A stretch of 27,670 bases of DNA from Egerieimonas sp900552095 (GTDB lineage Bacteria; Bacillota; Clostridia; Lachnospirales; Lachnospiraceae): contig CABREP010000027.1 in the NCBI GenBank assembly GCA_902469965.1, positions 1-27,670 of the forward strand, in the 5' to 3' direction. The notes under the pieces are model-generated. The model was not told where the DNA came from and did no database searches. It saw only the letters and a program-made list of their open reading frames with translations. Made by a program: the position numbers and the translations under genes. How positions within the stretch are numbered: the first letter of the stretch is position 1; every line of letters begins with the position of its first letter. Shown in pieces: positions 1 to 7,111 of the stretch.

Positions 1-1009
1 GTGCTTCTCCTGTGCCGAGAACCACCAGCTGAATATTATCCTGGCACATTTCATCCATCATATAGGCAACCAGGTCAAACCCTTTCTGATCTGTAAGCCT
101 TGACACCATGCCGATCATCATGGTCTTGGGATTGACCTCAAGCCCCAGCTCTTCCTGAAGCGCCACTTTATTCTTTACTTTCTCTCTCCGGAAATTCTTC
201 ACATTATACTGTTTTACGATATAGGGATCCGTCTCCGGGTTATATTCCTCATAATCGATCCCGTTGACAATCCCCCGGAGACTGTTGGAACGTGCCCGCA
301 TCAGTCCATCCAGCCCTTCCCCGTAAAACGGCGTCTTGATCTCCTCCGCATAGGTACTGCTCACAGTCGTGATCGCATCTGCATAGACCAGACCGCCCTT
401 CAGATAATTGCCGTCATGGTTCATCTCCAGCTTATCCGGAGTAAAGTAATAGTCCGCCAGACCGGTAATACTCTTCATCGTCGGCAGATCCCACACTCCC
501 TGAAATTTCAGATTGTGGATCGTCATAACCGTCTTGATCCCCCGGTAGAAATCACTGCCCTGAAAACGTTCGTTCAGATAAACAGGGATCAGCCCGGTCT
601 GCCAGTCATGGCAGTGGATGATATCCGGTCTGAAGTCAATCACCGGCAGGATCGACAGCGCTGCCTTTGAGAAAAAGGCAAACTTCTCCAGATCCCAGGG
701 CATGCCGCCGTAGGGTCTGGAACCGCTGAAATGCTCTTCGTTATCAATAAAGTAGAATTTGATTCCCTCATACTCGGTCTCAAAAATTCCAACATACTGC
801 TGCCTCCAGTTTAAATCCATATAAAAATTGGTCACATAGCGCAGCTGATTTTTGTACTCTTCTTTCATGCAGGCGTATTTCGGAATAATAACCCGAACGT
901 CAAAGTTTTCCTTTGAAAAACATTTGGGCAGTGATCCCACAACATCGGCCAGTCCTCCCGTTTTGATAAACGGAACCGCCTCTGAAGCCACAAATAAAAC
1001 TTTTCTCAT
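1..1009 (-). CDS. glgA: Glycogen (starch) synthase GlgA, N-terminal 336 codons; cut by the left window edge
   Basis: GlgA transfers glucose from ADP-glucose to the non-reducing end of an alpha-1,4-glucan and is the chain-elongating enzyme of glycogen (granulose) synthesis in the cytoplasm. I translated the frame by hand: it is open for 336 codons from an ATG at 1009 to the window edge. The start MRKVLFVASEAVPFIKTGG carries the KTGGLADV nucleotide-sugar motif of bacterial glycogen synthases. HCHDWQTGLIP, TIHNLKFQG, GIVNGIDY and SRLTDQKGFDLV follow at their usual spacing, so this is a GT5 enzyme and not another glycosyltransferase. About 140 C-terminal residues lie outside. A good ribosome site (AGGAGGGG) stands 7 nt before the start. 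It lies 123 nt downstream of spo0A in the same direction. Confidence 0.96.
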   Translation of the reverse strand, partial: MRKVLFVASEAVPFIKTGGLADVVGSLPKCFSKENFDVRVIIPKYACMKEEYKNQLRYVTNFYMDLNWRQQYVGIFETEYEGIKFYFIDNEEHFSGSRPYGGMPWDLEKFAFFSKAALSILPVIDFRPDIIHCHDWQTGLIPVYLNERFQGSDFYRGIKTVMTIHNLKFQGVWDLPTMKSITGLADYYFTPDKLEMNHDGNYLKGGLVYADAITTVSSTYAEEIKTPFYGEGLDGLMRARSNSLRGIVNGIDYEEYNPETDPYIVKQYNVKNFRREKVKNKVALQEELGLEVNPKTMMIGMVSRLTDQKGFDLVAYMMDEMCQDNIQLVVLGTGEA

Positions 1010-1048
1010 GTATAAACCCCTCCTGGTCACGCGATTAAAACTGTTTTT

Positions 1049-1077
1049 ATTATACTCCTTTTTTCTTGCAAAAGAAA
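1049..1077 (-). promoter_or_regulatory. Possible sigma-A promoter of glgA
   Basis: On the minus strand a perfect TATAAT (1049-1054) lies 40 nt before the glgA start. At 17 bp spacing the -35 hexamer would be TTTCTT (1072-1077), a poor match. No convincing terminator separates spo0A from this point, so glgA may be read both from here and by run-on from spo0A. Confidence 0.35.
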
Positions 1078-1132
1078 GCCCTATTTTAGCCGTTTCTGCC
1101 TGCTCCCCCACTTCTCCTTTTTCTTTTTTTGC

Positions 1133-1930
1133 TTACCCGTGCTTATATTCCAGCCGTATCTTGTCCGCAATCAGGGCGATAAATTCGGAATTTGTAGGCT
1201 TCCCCTTTCCGGTACTTACCGTATATCCGAAAAGTTCATCGATGGTGTCCATTTTCCCCCTGCTCCAGGCCACTTCGATGGCATGACGGATTGCCCTCTC
1301 TACCCTGCTGGGCGTTGTCTGATGCTTTTTTGCTATCGTCGGATAGAGGATCTTTGTAATCGAATTCAGCATTTCCATATCGTCCACAGACAGTATGATC
1401 GCATCTCTCAGATACTGATACCCTTTGATGTGAGCCGGTACCCCGATCTCATGGATGATATTCGTCACATCCATCTCCAGATTCTGTTCTTTTTTCTTTT
1501 CCGGCACTTCCTGACCGGCCGCTCTATGTAAATTTCTTCCTTTTGGGGCAGTCTCCCCCCGAAGCTGCTTTATTCTGTTTATCACCATTTCATTATCAAA
1601 AGGCTTCATGATATAATAAGCCGCTCCCTGTTGAAAGGCGTCTTCTGTAATCCTCTCCTGTCCCACCGCAGAAACTACGATAAATGACGGATGCTTTTTC
1701 AGTGTCGTATCCTGATTGATCTTCTCCATCACGCTCAGGCCGTCCATCTTCGGCATAATAATATCCAGAAGTACCACATCCGGCTGTTTCTCCCTGATAA
1801 TCCTGCATATATCCTTCCCATTATCTGCCTGTCCTACCAGTTCCAGTTCCTTATCTCTGCTAATGATCTCACCCAATAAGTGAACCATCCGCTGATTATC
1901 ATCTGCGATGGCAACATTTAACTTCTCCAT
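1133..1930 (-). CDS. spo0A: Sporulation master response regulator Spo0A
   Basis: Spo0A is the phosphorelay-activated DNA-binding protein that commits the cell to sporulation. At 265 residues it has the family's usual length. The receiver domain (about 4-123) shows the acidic pocket Asp10/Asp11, phosphoacceptor Asp56 in LLDIIMP, Ser87 in VVSAVG and Lys109 in IMKPF. A variable linker (about 125-152) leads to the Spo0A_C effector domain, whose recognition helix is in TPSRVERAIRHAIEVAW (206-222). The frame is open further upstream to 2008, but the ATG at 1930 is preceded by GGGAGGA at proper spacing and begins exactly where the receiver domain starts, so it is taken as the start. spoIVB is upstream as in other spore formers, here separated by an inserted plus-strand gene; glgA is downstream. 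Confidence 0.98.
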   Translation of the reverse strand: MEKLNVAIADDNQRMVHLLGEIISRDKELELVGQADNGKDICRIIREKQPDVVLLDIIMPKMDGLSVMEKINQDTTLKKHPSFIVVSAVGQERITEDAFQQGAAYYIMKPFDNEMVINRIKQLRGETAPKGRNLHRAAGQEVPEKKKEQNLEMDVTNIIHEIGVPAHIKGYQYLRDAIILSVDDMEMLNSITKILYPTIAKKHQTTPSRVERAIRHAIEVAWSRGKMDTIDELFGYTVSTGKGKPTNSEFIALIADKIRLEYKHG

Positions 1931-2013
1931 GCTATCCTCCCTGTTTAGAATCTGTGTTAAAAGATGGATGAGGCGCCTCTCATATTGCATCAATAAATTT
2001 AAACACAAACAGT

Positions 2014-2042
2014 ATTATAGAAGGGTTTTCTTCTCAAATCAA
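2014..2042 (-). promoter_or_regulatory. Putative sigma-A-type promoter of spo0A
   Basis: Minus strand: TTGATT (2037-2042), 17 bp, TATAAT (2014-2019). This predicts a leader of about 75 nt before the ATG at 1930. The leader contains ATGAG-N6-CTCAT (1968-1983), whose core GAGGCGCCTC (1970-1979) is a perfect palindrome. The 328 nt between the spo0A and acetyltransferase start codons (1931-2258) hold this promoter, the opposing acetyltransferase promoter and one weak Spo0A-box-like site; no further gene was seen there. Confidence 0.6.
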
Positions 2043-2163
2043 GGGAAACTGCCAGAAAACAGCCGGTTTCGTCCGACGATATTCTAAGTCTTTTCTCTTT
2101 ATTCGCGCATACCTGACAATTCCAACACCAATTTCCAGAAAATCGTCACTTTTCCCGCCAAAG

Positions 2164-2170
2164 CTCGACA
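2164..2170. promoter_or_regulatory. Spo0A-box-like heptamer, one mismatch
   Basis: CTCGACA differs in one base from the Spo0A box TTCGACA (TGTCGAA on the other strand). It lies 7 bp upstream of the -35 element of the acetyltransferase promoter and about 120 bp upstream of the putative spo0A -35. Position makes it plausible, but a 6-of-7 match is common by chance. Confidence 0.22.
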
Positions 2171-2177
2171 TTTCTCA

Positions 2178-2207
2178 TTGACATCCCTTCTCCCGTTTTC
2201 TTATAAT
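2178..2207 (+). promoter_or_regulatory. Consensus sigma-A promoter of the ElaA-type acetyltransferase
   Basis: TTGACA (2178-2183) and TATAAT (2202-2207) are both perfect hexamers, separated by 18 bp. Transcription should start near 2214, giving a leader of about 45 nt to the GTG start at 2259. It fires away from spo0A. Confidence 0.8.
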
Positions 2208-2258
2208 AAAAATTGTCTCCTCAAAACACCCTGATTTTTCTCTGGAAGGAGTAGTAAA

Positions 2259-2696
2259 GTGGAACTGATTTTAAAACATTTTCGTGAACTGACCCTGGAC
2301 GAACTGGCCGATATCTACAGACTGCGGGTGTCCGTCTTTGTTGTAGAACAGAACTGTCCCTATCAGGAAATCGATGCTGCCGACAAAACTGCCTATCATC
2401 TGTATCTGAAAGACGAGGACGGCATCCAGGCTTATGCCCGGGTTCTTCCGCCTGGAACCACCTTTGAAACCTGCTCTATCGGCCGGGTGCTTTCAAAAAA
2501 GCGGCGCTGCGGCCTGGGAACTCAGATCGTAAATGCAGCCATCGCCGCTGCAAAAGAGAAATTTTCCGCAGACATAATTACCATCGAAGCGCAGGTGTAT
2601 GCCCGCTCTCTCTACGAAAAAGCCGGATTTATACAGATTTCTGATGAATTTCTTGAAGATGGGATCCCCCATATTCTGATGCAATTCTCATATTAA
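2259..2696 (+). CDS. ElaA-family GNAT N-acetyltransferase
   Basis: A 145-residue GNAT-fold protein expected to move an acetyl group from acetyl-CoA to an amine; the natural substrate of the ElaA family is not known to me. The N-terminal part VFVVEQNCPYQEID (27-39) is nearly identical to E. coli ElaA. The acetyl-CoA loop is seen as R-x-x-G-x-G at 82-87 (RRCGLG). The C-terminal GNAT strand-helix YEKAGF and the ElaA-like ending EDGIPHILM follow. The start is GTG at 2259, with AAGGAG at 2246-2251. This is the only gene on the plus strand: it splits the conserved spoIVB-spo0A neighbourhood, has its own consensus promoter and ends at a hairpin shared with spoIVB. That suggests insertion of an independent cassette, although no mobile-element ends are visible. 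Confidence 0.9.
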   Translation: MELILKHFRELTLDELADIYRLRVSVFVVEQNCPYQEIDAADKTAYHLYLKDEDGIQAYARVLPPGTTFETCSIGRVLSKKRRCGLGTQIVNAAIAAAKEKFSADIITIEAQVYARSLYEKAGFIQISDEFLEDGIPHILMQFSY

Positions 2697-2699
2697 CTG

Positions 2700-2748
2700 A
2701 AAGCGGATGGTAAAAGCTGTTTGCCTGCAGCTCATACCAATCCGCTTT
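2700..2748. terminator. Hairpin between convergent genes, likely bidirectional terminator
   Basis: AAAGCGGATGGTA (2700-2712) pairs with TACCAATCCGCTTT (2735-2748) apart from one bulged base, and an inner AGCTG/CAGCT stem (2715-2719 with 2728-2732) extends the structure. It lies between the ends of the acetyltransferase (2696) and spoIVB (2771). A proper T tract is lacking on both sides, so efficiency as an intrinsic terminator is uncertain. Confidence 0.6.
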
Positions 2749-2770
2749 GCTCAGCTATCAATCTGAATCT

Positions 2771-3967
2771 CTAGTGTTCCAGCATATTTTCAATGAAAAT
2801 TCCGTACCCCTGAGCAGAATCCCGGATAAATACATGGGTCACTGCACCGATGAGCTTCCCATTCTGGATAATCGGACTTCCGCTCATACCCTGAACAATG
2901 CCTCCTGTCACAGAAAGCAGACGGGGATCTGTAATCCGGATTGTAAGTCCCTTATTGGTATCCTGCCTGTTCCAGTCAATTGCAGTGATCTCTGCCTGAT
3001 ACTCCTCAACCTGACCTTCCACATCGCACAAAATCGTTACCGGCCCTTCCGTCACCTCCTGCTTAAGCCCGACTTCACAGAGCTTTAACCCCATCTCCTG
3101 CTCCTGCTCCAGCTGCCCGTAAATGCCGTCTTCCCGATTTTCCTGAATTTCACCCAGTTTCCGGCTGTCCGCATAGGTTATGGCTCCTCTCAATTCTCCC
3201 GGACTCCCGCTTTCTCCTTTATTGACAGAGAGCAGATCTACCTGATACAGATCCCCCCGGGACAGATTTAACAGTTCTCCCGTATCTGTATCGCTGATCC
3301 CGTGTCCCAGCGCTCCGAAACTTCCATCTGCTTTCACATAAGTAAGCGTTCCTATTCCCTGAATATTATCTCTCACCCAGATTCCCAGTTTAAAAGAACC
3401 GTCCTGCGTCTGTACCGGCGTCAGAGACAGGGTTATCCGTTCCTCTTTTCTCAGAACCTCCAGTTCGAGAGGTTCTCCCCCGCTCTCCTCCACCTGACGC
3501 ATCAGATCCTTCTTGTTTTCCAGAGCCTCTCCATTGACTTTCATAATATAGTCCCCGGCCTGAACAATGTGAGCAGCCGGCTCACAGGTCATGCCGTCCG
3601 CTCTCTTCAGCTGTCCGCTGTCAATGATCAGAACACCGTTTGTCTCCATATAAATACCGATATTTTCTCCGGACACCTTCACCTGCTCTCGGGAAATCTG
3701 CTGTACCTTCACCGTCTTCAGCGGTATCACACCGCAGAAACTGCAGGAAACCGTATAGGCGTCGCCCCCGGCTGCCGTCACGGCCTCCTCCCAGACGATC
3801 AGCGGATTCTGCTGCAGCTCTTTTAACGGATTTTCCTCCCCGGAAAAAACGTACAGCCGGTCCGGTACCGAATTTTTCATCTCCCGGAATCCCAGCACTG
3901 AAATTGCCCCCAGAACCAGGATCAGAGCACCTGTCAGCACACGCCGGTATATCTGTCTTCCAGTCAT
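2771..3967 (-). CDS. spoIVB: SpoIVB serine protease (stage IV sporulation protein B, S55 family)
   Basis: In B. subtilis SpoIVB is made in the forespore, crosses into the intermembrane space and cleaves SpoIVFA, releasing pro-sigma-K processing in the mother cell. The 398-residue product has an N-terminal membrane segment (about 8-27), a PDZ domain (about 105-185, with AGDYIMKVNG) and an S55 peptidase domain. The latter shows GALGHGISD (His222), GESGSPGEL and GGIVQGMSGSPI, with the catalytic Ser at 364, then AVTHVF. A frame-extending ATG at 3985 exists, but the ATG at 3967 has AAGGA 9-10 nt before it and is preferred. It follows recN, as in Bacillus, but lies behind the recN terminator and so probably has its own sporulation promoter. 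Confidence 0.97.
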   Translation of the reverse strand: MTGRQIYRRVLTGALILVLGAISVLGFREMKNSVPDRLYVFSGEENPLKELQQNPLIVWEEAVTAAGGDAYTVSCSFCGVIPLKTVKVQQISREQVKVSGENIGIYMETNGVLIIDSGQLKRADGMTCEPAAHIVQAGDYIMKVNGEALENKKDLMRQVEESGGEPLELEVLRKEERITLSLTPVQTQDGSFKLGIWVRDNIQGIGTLTYVKADGSFGALGHGISDTDTGELLNLSRGDLYQVDLLSVNKGESGSPGELRGAITYADSRKLGEIQENREDGIYGQLEQEQEMGLKLCEVGLKQEVTEGPVTILCDVEGQVEEYQAEITAIDWNRQDTNKGLTIRITDPRLLSVTGGIVQGMSGSPIIQNGKLIGAVTHVFIRDSAQGYGIFIENMLEH

Positions 3968-4004
3968 AGTTTCACATCCTTTCAAAATAAATTTCCTGTG
4001 AAAA

Positions 4005-4037
4005 GGAAAAAGAGAGGGTACTTTCGTATCCTCTCTT
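4005..4037 (-). terminator. Rho-independent terminator behind recN
   Basis: On the minus strand AAGAGAGG-A-TAC pairs with GTA-C-CCTCTCTT around a GAAA tetraloop, with one A/C mismatch (4010-4037), and is followed by a short T-rich tract. It begins 14 nt after the recN stop codon and marks the end of the long yqhY-recN unit. Confidence 0.75.
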
Positions 4038-4065
4038 AGTATGTGAACTATTTAAGATTTCACAC
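4037..4065 (-). promoter_or_regulatory. Possible sigma-G/sigma-F type promoter of spoIVB
   Basis: Minus strand: CATACTA (4037-4043) fits the forespore -10 consensus CATnnTA exactly, with GTGTG (4061-4065) 17 bp upstream differing in one base from GHATR. It overlaps the end of recN and would start a transcript about 60 nt before the spoIVB ATG. SpoIVB is forespore-expressed in B. subtilis. However, the transcript would begin inside the recN terminator hairpin. Confidence 0.3.
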
Positions 4066-5746
4066 TTGCATTTTTATGAACCTGTGCCAATTCTTTCATT
4101 TCCCGGGCAGATTCTACAGTATGTTCCGTAATCCGTGCGCCTCCCAGAATCCGGGCCAGTTCCTGAATGGATTCTTCTGTATCCAGGCGGAAGATCCCTG
4201 TCCTGGTCTCCCGTCCTTCCACCCTCTTCTCAATCAGGAAGTGGGCATCCGCCATAGCCGCGATCTGAGCCAGATGCGTAATGCAGATCACCTGACGGCT
4301 CTCACCGATCTGAGCCATCTTTTCTGAAACTTTCTGGGCTGTCCGGCCGCTGATACCTGTGTCAATTTCATCAAAAATAAGCGTTTCAATATCATCTTTG
4401 TCAGCCAGCAGCGCTTTGATCGCCAGCATGATCCTGGAAAGTTCTCCTCCGGAAGCTACCCGGGCCAACGGACGCAGCGGTTCTCCTGGATTTGTGGAAA
4501 TAAAAAATTCCACCGACTCATTTCCCTTCGCCGTAAAATGATCCAGCGGGCAGATCCGTATCTCAAAACGAACATCCAGAAAATTCAGTTCCTGAAGACT
4601 TTTCACAATATCTTTCTCCAGTCTTTCTGCATAGCTTATCCGAAATTTCCTCAGCCTATCCGAAGACTGCTGCAGTTTTTTCCTGTTTTTTTCTGTCTCT
4701 TCTTCCAGAATTTTCCTGTTTTCTTCTAGATGTTCCAGATGCTCCAGCTTCTCTTCCTGCGCCTTTTCATAAGCGCCGATCTCTTCCAGGGAATTCCCGT
4801 ACTTGGATTTCAGGCGGTTAATCAGATCCAGCCTTTTTTCCACCTGATAAAAATTCTCCTCCGAGTAAGCAAAATCCTCCATGCAGCCAGACAATTCCCG
4901 GTTAAAATCATTGAGAAGACTGTCAATATCTGCCAGCATATCATTTAATCCGGAAAGCCTCTCATCAAACTCTCCGATCCGGTTCAGCTCCCGCAGGGCA
5001 CGCCCGATCTGTTCCCCTGCTCCGCTTCCTGTCTCATAGCCTGCGGCCTGGTAAGCCGCGTTTAATCCTTCCTGAATCTTCTGGCTGTTCAAAAGCAGGC
5101 GGTACTGACTCTCCAGCTCGTCATCCTCTCCCGCCTTTAGTTCCGCCTCCCGTATCTCTCCAATCTCAAAAGACAGAAAATCCATCTCCCGGCGCCGCTG
5201 TTCCTCATCCATCCGGCTCTCCGAGAGTTCCTTTTTCTTCTTCTGATAAGCACTGTAGTCCTGTCCCACTTCCTTAAGAAGCGCTGCAATCTCTCCTTTC
5301 CCGTAACTGTCCAGAATCTCCATCTGATGCTCCGGGTAAAGCAGCGACTGATGCTCATGCTGTCCGTGTATATCAAGAAGCAGAGCGGCCGCCGTTCTGA
5401 TTCGGGCGGCTGTACAGGTTTCTCCGTTAATCCTGCTGCTGCTTCGGTTCTCCGTGATCCTGCGGCTTATGACCACCTGCCCGTCTTCCGGATAAATCTC
5501 CAGCTCTTCAAGAGCCCGGATGGTCTCCTGCCTGTCCACAGTAAAAATAAGTTCCACAAGACCGTAATCTGCCCCTTCCCGGATCATCTCTCTGGACATT
5601 TTTTTCCCCAGCGCCAGATTAATACTGCCCAGAAGAAGGGACTTTCCCGCACCGGTCTCACCGGTGAGGATGTTCAGCCCCTTTGTAAAGTCCACCTCTG
5701 CTTCATCGATCAGAGCCAGATTTTTCACATGTAAACTTGCTAACAT
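4052..5746 (-). CDS. recN: DNA repair protein RecN (SMC-like ATPase)
   Basis: RecN is a cytoplasmic SMC-like ATPase that gathers at DNA double-strand breaks and helps recombinational repair. The 564-residue protein is of normal length. The N-terminal ATP-binding half has Walker A GETGAGKS (29-36). A long central coiled coil is rich in Glu, Lys and Leu (about 150-380). The C-terminal half has the ABC signature SGGELSR (from about 432), Walker B LIFDEID (about 456-462) and ITHLAQIA. AGAGGTG precedes the ATG. It is the last gene of the long unit, directly after argR, as in Bacillus. No LexA-type inverted repeat is visible in the 32-nt gap upstream. Confidence 0.98.
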   Translation of the reverse strand: MLASLHVKNLALIDEAEVDFTKGLNILTGETGAGKSLLLGSINLALGKKMSREMIREGADYGLVELIFTVDRQETIRALEELEIYPEDGQVVISRRITENRSSSRINGETCTAARIRTAAALLLDIHGQHEHQSLLYPEHQMEILDSYGKGEIAALLKEVGQDYSAYQKKKKELSESRMDEEQRRREMDFLSFEIGEIREAELKAGEDDELESQYRLLLNSQKIQEGLNAAYQAAGYETGSGAGEQIGRALRELNRIGEFDERLSGLNDMLADIDSLLNDFNRELSGCMEDFAYSEENFYQVEKRLDLINRLKSKYGNSLEEIGAYEKAQEEKLEHLEHLEENRKILEEETEKNRKKLQQSSDRLRKFRISYAERLEKDIVKSLQELNFLDVRFEIRICPLDHFTAKGNESVEFFISTNPGEPLRPLARVASGGELSRIMLAIKALLADKDDIETLIFDEIDTGISGRTAQKVSEKMAQIGESRQVICITHLAQIAAMADAHFLIEKRVEGRETRTGIFRLDTEESIQELARILGGARITEHTVESAREMKELAQVHKNASVKS

Positions 5747-5778
5747 TTTTCACCTCTTAAAACGGATCCCTTTCCCCG

Positions 5779-6234
5779 CTAGATACTTTCCATCATCCGC
5801 CGTATCTTATCCATCACCTGAACCGCCTCGTCCGCATTATGGATTGCACACATGATCGTATTATCCCCTGCAATACAGCCCACCACTTCCGGCAGATGCA
5901 TATCGTCGAGGGCGGCCGCAGCAGCCATGGCCATACCGGATACTGTCTTGATCACCAGCAGGTTCTGCGCCATATCCATGGAAACGAATGCATCTTTCAG
6001 CACACGGATATATTTTTTTCTCAGTTCCTGTCCCGGATTTTCCAGAAGAGCATAGCGGGAACGCCCGTCCGGTCTGGTCACCTTGGAAAGTTTCAGTTCC
6101 CGGATATCCCGGGAAACCGTTGCCTGAGTAACCTTATACCCGGCCTGGTTCAACTTTTCCGCCAGCTCCTCCTGCGTCTCAATATCCTGTTCCTGAATCA
6201 GCCGGATGATCTGTGAATGTCTGGCAAGTTTCAT
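5779..6234 (-). CDS. argR: Arginine repressor ArgR/AhrC
   Basis: A hexameric arginine-dependent regulator that represses arginine synthesis and can activate arginine breakdown. At 151 residues it has standard length. The N-terminal winged helix (1-70) contains QATVSRDIRELKL (37-49), the ArgR recognition helix. The C-terminal oligomerisation and arginine-binding domain has VGCIAGDNTIM (118-128); the second Asp of the GDDT motif known from E. coli is Asn here. Its ribosome site (GAGGAGGAG) overlaps the nadK stop codon, so the two genes are translationally close. Placement between nadK and recN matches other Firmicutes, where it is a conserved passenger of this operon and not part of an arg cluster. 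Confidence 0.97.
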   Translation of the reverse strand: MKLARHSQIIRLIQEQDIETQEELAEKLNQAGYKVTQATVSRDIRELKLSKVTRPDGRSRYALLENPGQELRKKYIRVLKDAFVSMDMAQNLLVIKTVSGMAMAAAAALDDMHLPEVVGCIAGDNTIMCAIHNADEAVQVMDKIRRMMESI

Positions 6235-6250
6235 GCTCCGCTCCTCCTCG

Positions 6251-7108
6251 TCAACTCATTTTTTTTCTAAGTGTTTCCAGAAAACTGATGTTACTGATTT
6301 TGATAATCCTGGTATCCTGAACGGCTCTCTCGATCACGATCCGGTCTCCTGTCTCCATCACACAGGAAGCTCCGCCGTCAAAAGAAGCCATCCCCTGTTC
6401 CTTTCTCCCATCTCTCCCCGGACCAATTTCCACCGCAATAGAGTCTCCGGCAGGAAATACAATACTTCTGGTATTGAGGGCATGGGGCGCCAGAGGAGTC
6501 ATCACCATCAGGGATGCCTCCGGAGAAATGATCGGTCCTCCGGCAGAAAGACTGTAGCCGGTAGAACCGGTAGGTGTGGAAATAATGATCCCGTCCGCAT
6601 TGTAACTGTTTAAAAATTCTCCATTTACATAATTACAGAACCGGACAACCCGAAGCGGTCCCTCCCGGCTGATCACAATGTCATTCAGGGCGATATCTTC
6701 CACCAGAATCTCTCCCTTCCGGTATACCCTGCCCCGCAGCATCATCCTGCGCTCTTCCGTATACTGGTCTGCCATCAGGCAGTCCAGCGCCGGAAGAAGC
6801 GTATGTTCATCAATCTCAGCTAGATACCCCAGAGTCCCCAGATTCACTCCCAGAAGAGGAATTTCTTTCTTTACCAGATCTCTGGCAGCCCTCAGAAGCG
6901 TACCGTCTCCTCCCAGCACCAGCACACAGTCCATGTCATCCGGCACTTCCTCCGGATTGGTATACCGATACCCTGCGCCCGGATTCTCCCGGCAGCCGTT
7001 CCGCACCAGACAGGTTCTGCCCCTCTCCCTCAGATAGGCCGTGATCTTTCCGGTGAGACGCATGTTTTTATCTTTCAAATCGTTTGTTATAATAAAAAAT
7101 TTATCCAT
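6251..7108 (-). CDS. nadK: NAD kinase
   Basis: NadK phosphorylates NAD to NADP, the only route to this cofactor in most bacteria. The 285-residue product carries the GGDGTLLRAA motif (66-75) with the catalytic Asp, then YNADGIIIS (169-177) and TPTGSTGYSLSAGGP (178-192), the diagnostic NAD-kinase signature. The ATG at 7108 follows the tlyA stop by 3 nt, and only a weak GGA stands before it. Translation therefore probably depends on coupling to tlyA. The N-terminus KFFIITN fits the family, so no later start is preferred. Confidence 0.97.
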   Translation of the reverse strand: MDKFFIITNDLKDKNMRLTGKITAYLRERGRTCLVRNGCRENPGAGYRYTNPEEVPDDMDCVLVLGGDGTLLRAARDLVKKEIPLLGVNLGTLGYLAEIDEHTLLPALDCLMADQYTEERRMMLRGRVYRKGEILVEDIALNDIVISREGPLRVVRFCNYVNGEFLNSYNADGIIISTPTGSTGYSLSAGGPIISPEASLMVMTPLAPHALNTRSIVFPAGDSIAVEIGPGRDGRKEQGMASFDGGASCVMETGDRIVIERAVQDTRIIKISNISFLETLRKKMS

Positions 7109-7111
7109 AAA

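Noticed and set aside
1060..1078. TTTCTT-TTGC-AAGAAA hairpin between spo0A and glgA as a terminator
   Set aside because: The stem is six mostly A-T pairs and no T tract follows, so it would be too weak.
2101..2127. Sigma-H-like promoter before spo0A (GTTGGAATT, then GAAT near 2101-2104, minus strand)
   Set aside because: The -35 differs in one base, the -10 lacks the expected purine, and the spacer is short by at least one base; the TTGATT-17-TATAAT promoter closer to the gene is better.
4121..5746. LexA/SOS box before recN or in the argR-recN gap
   Set aside because: No GAAC-N4-GTTC inverted repeat was found; recN appears to be expressed as part of the long operon.
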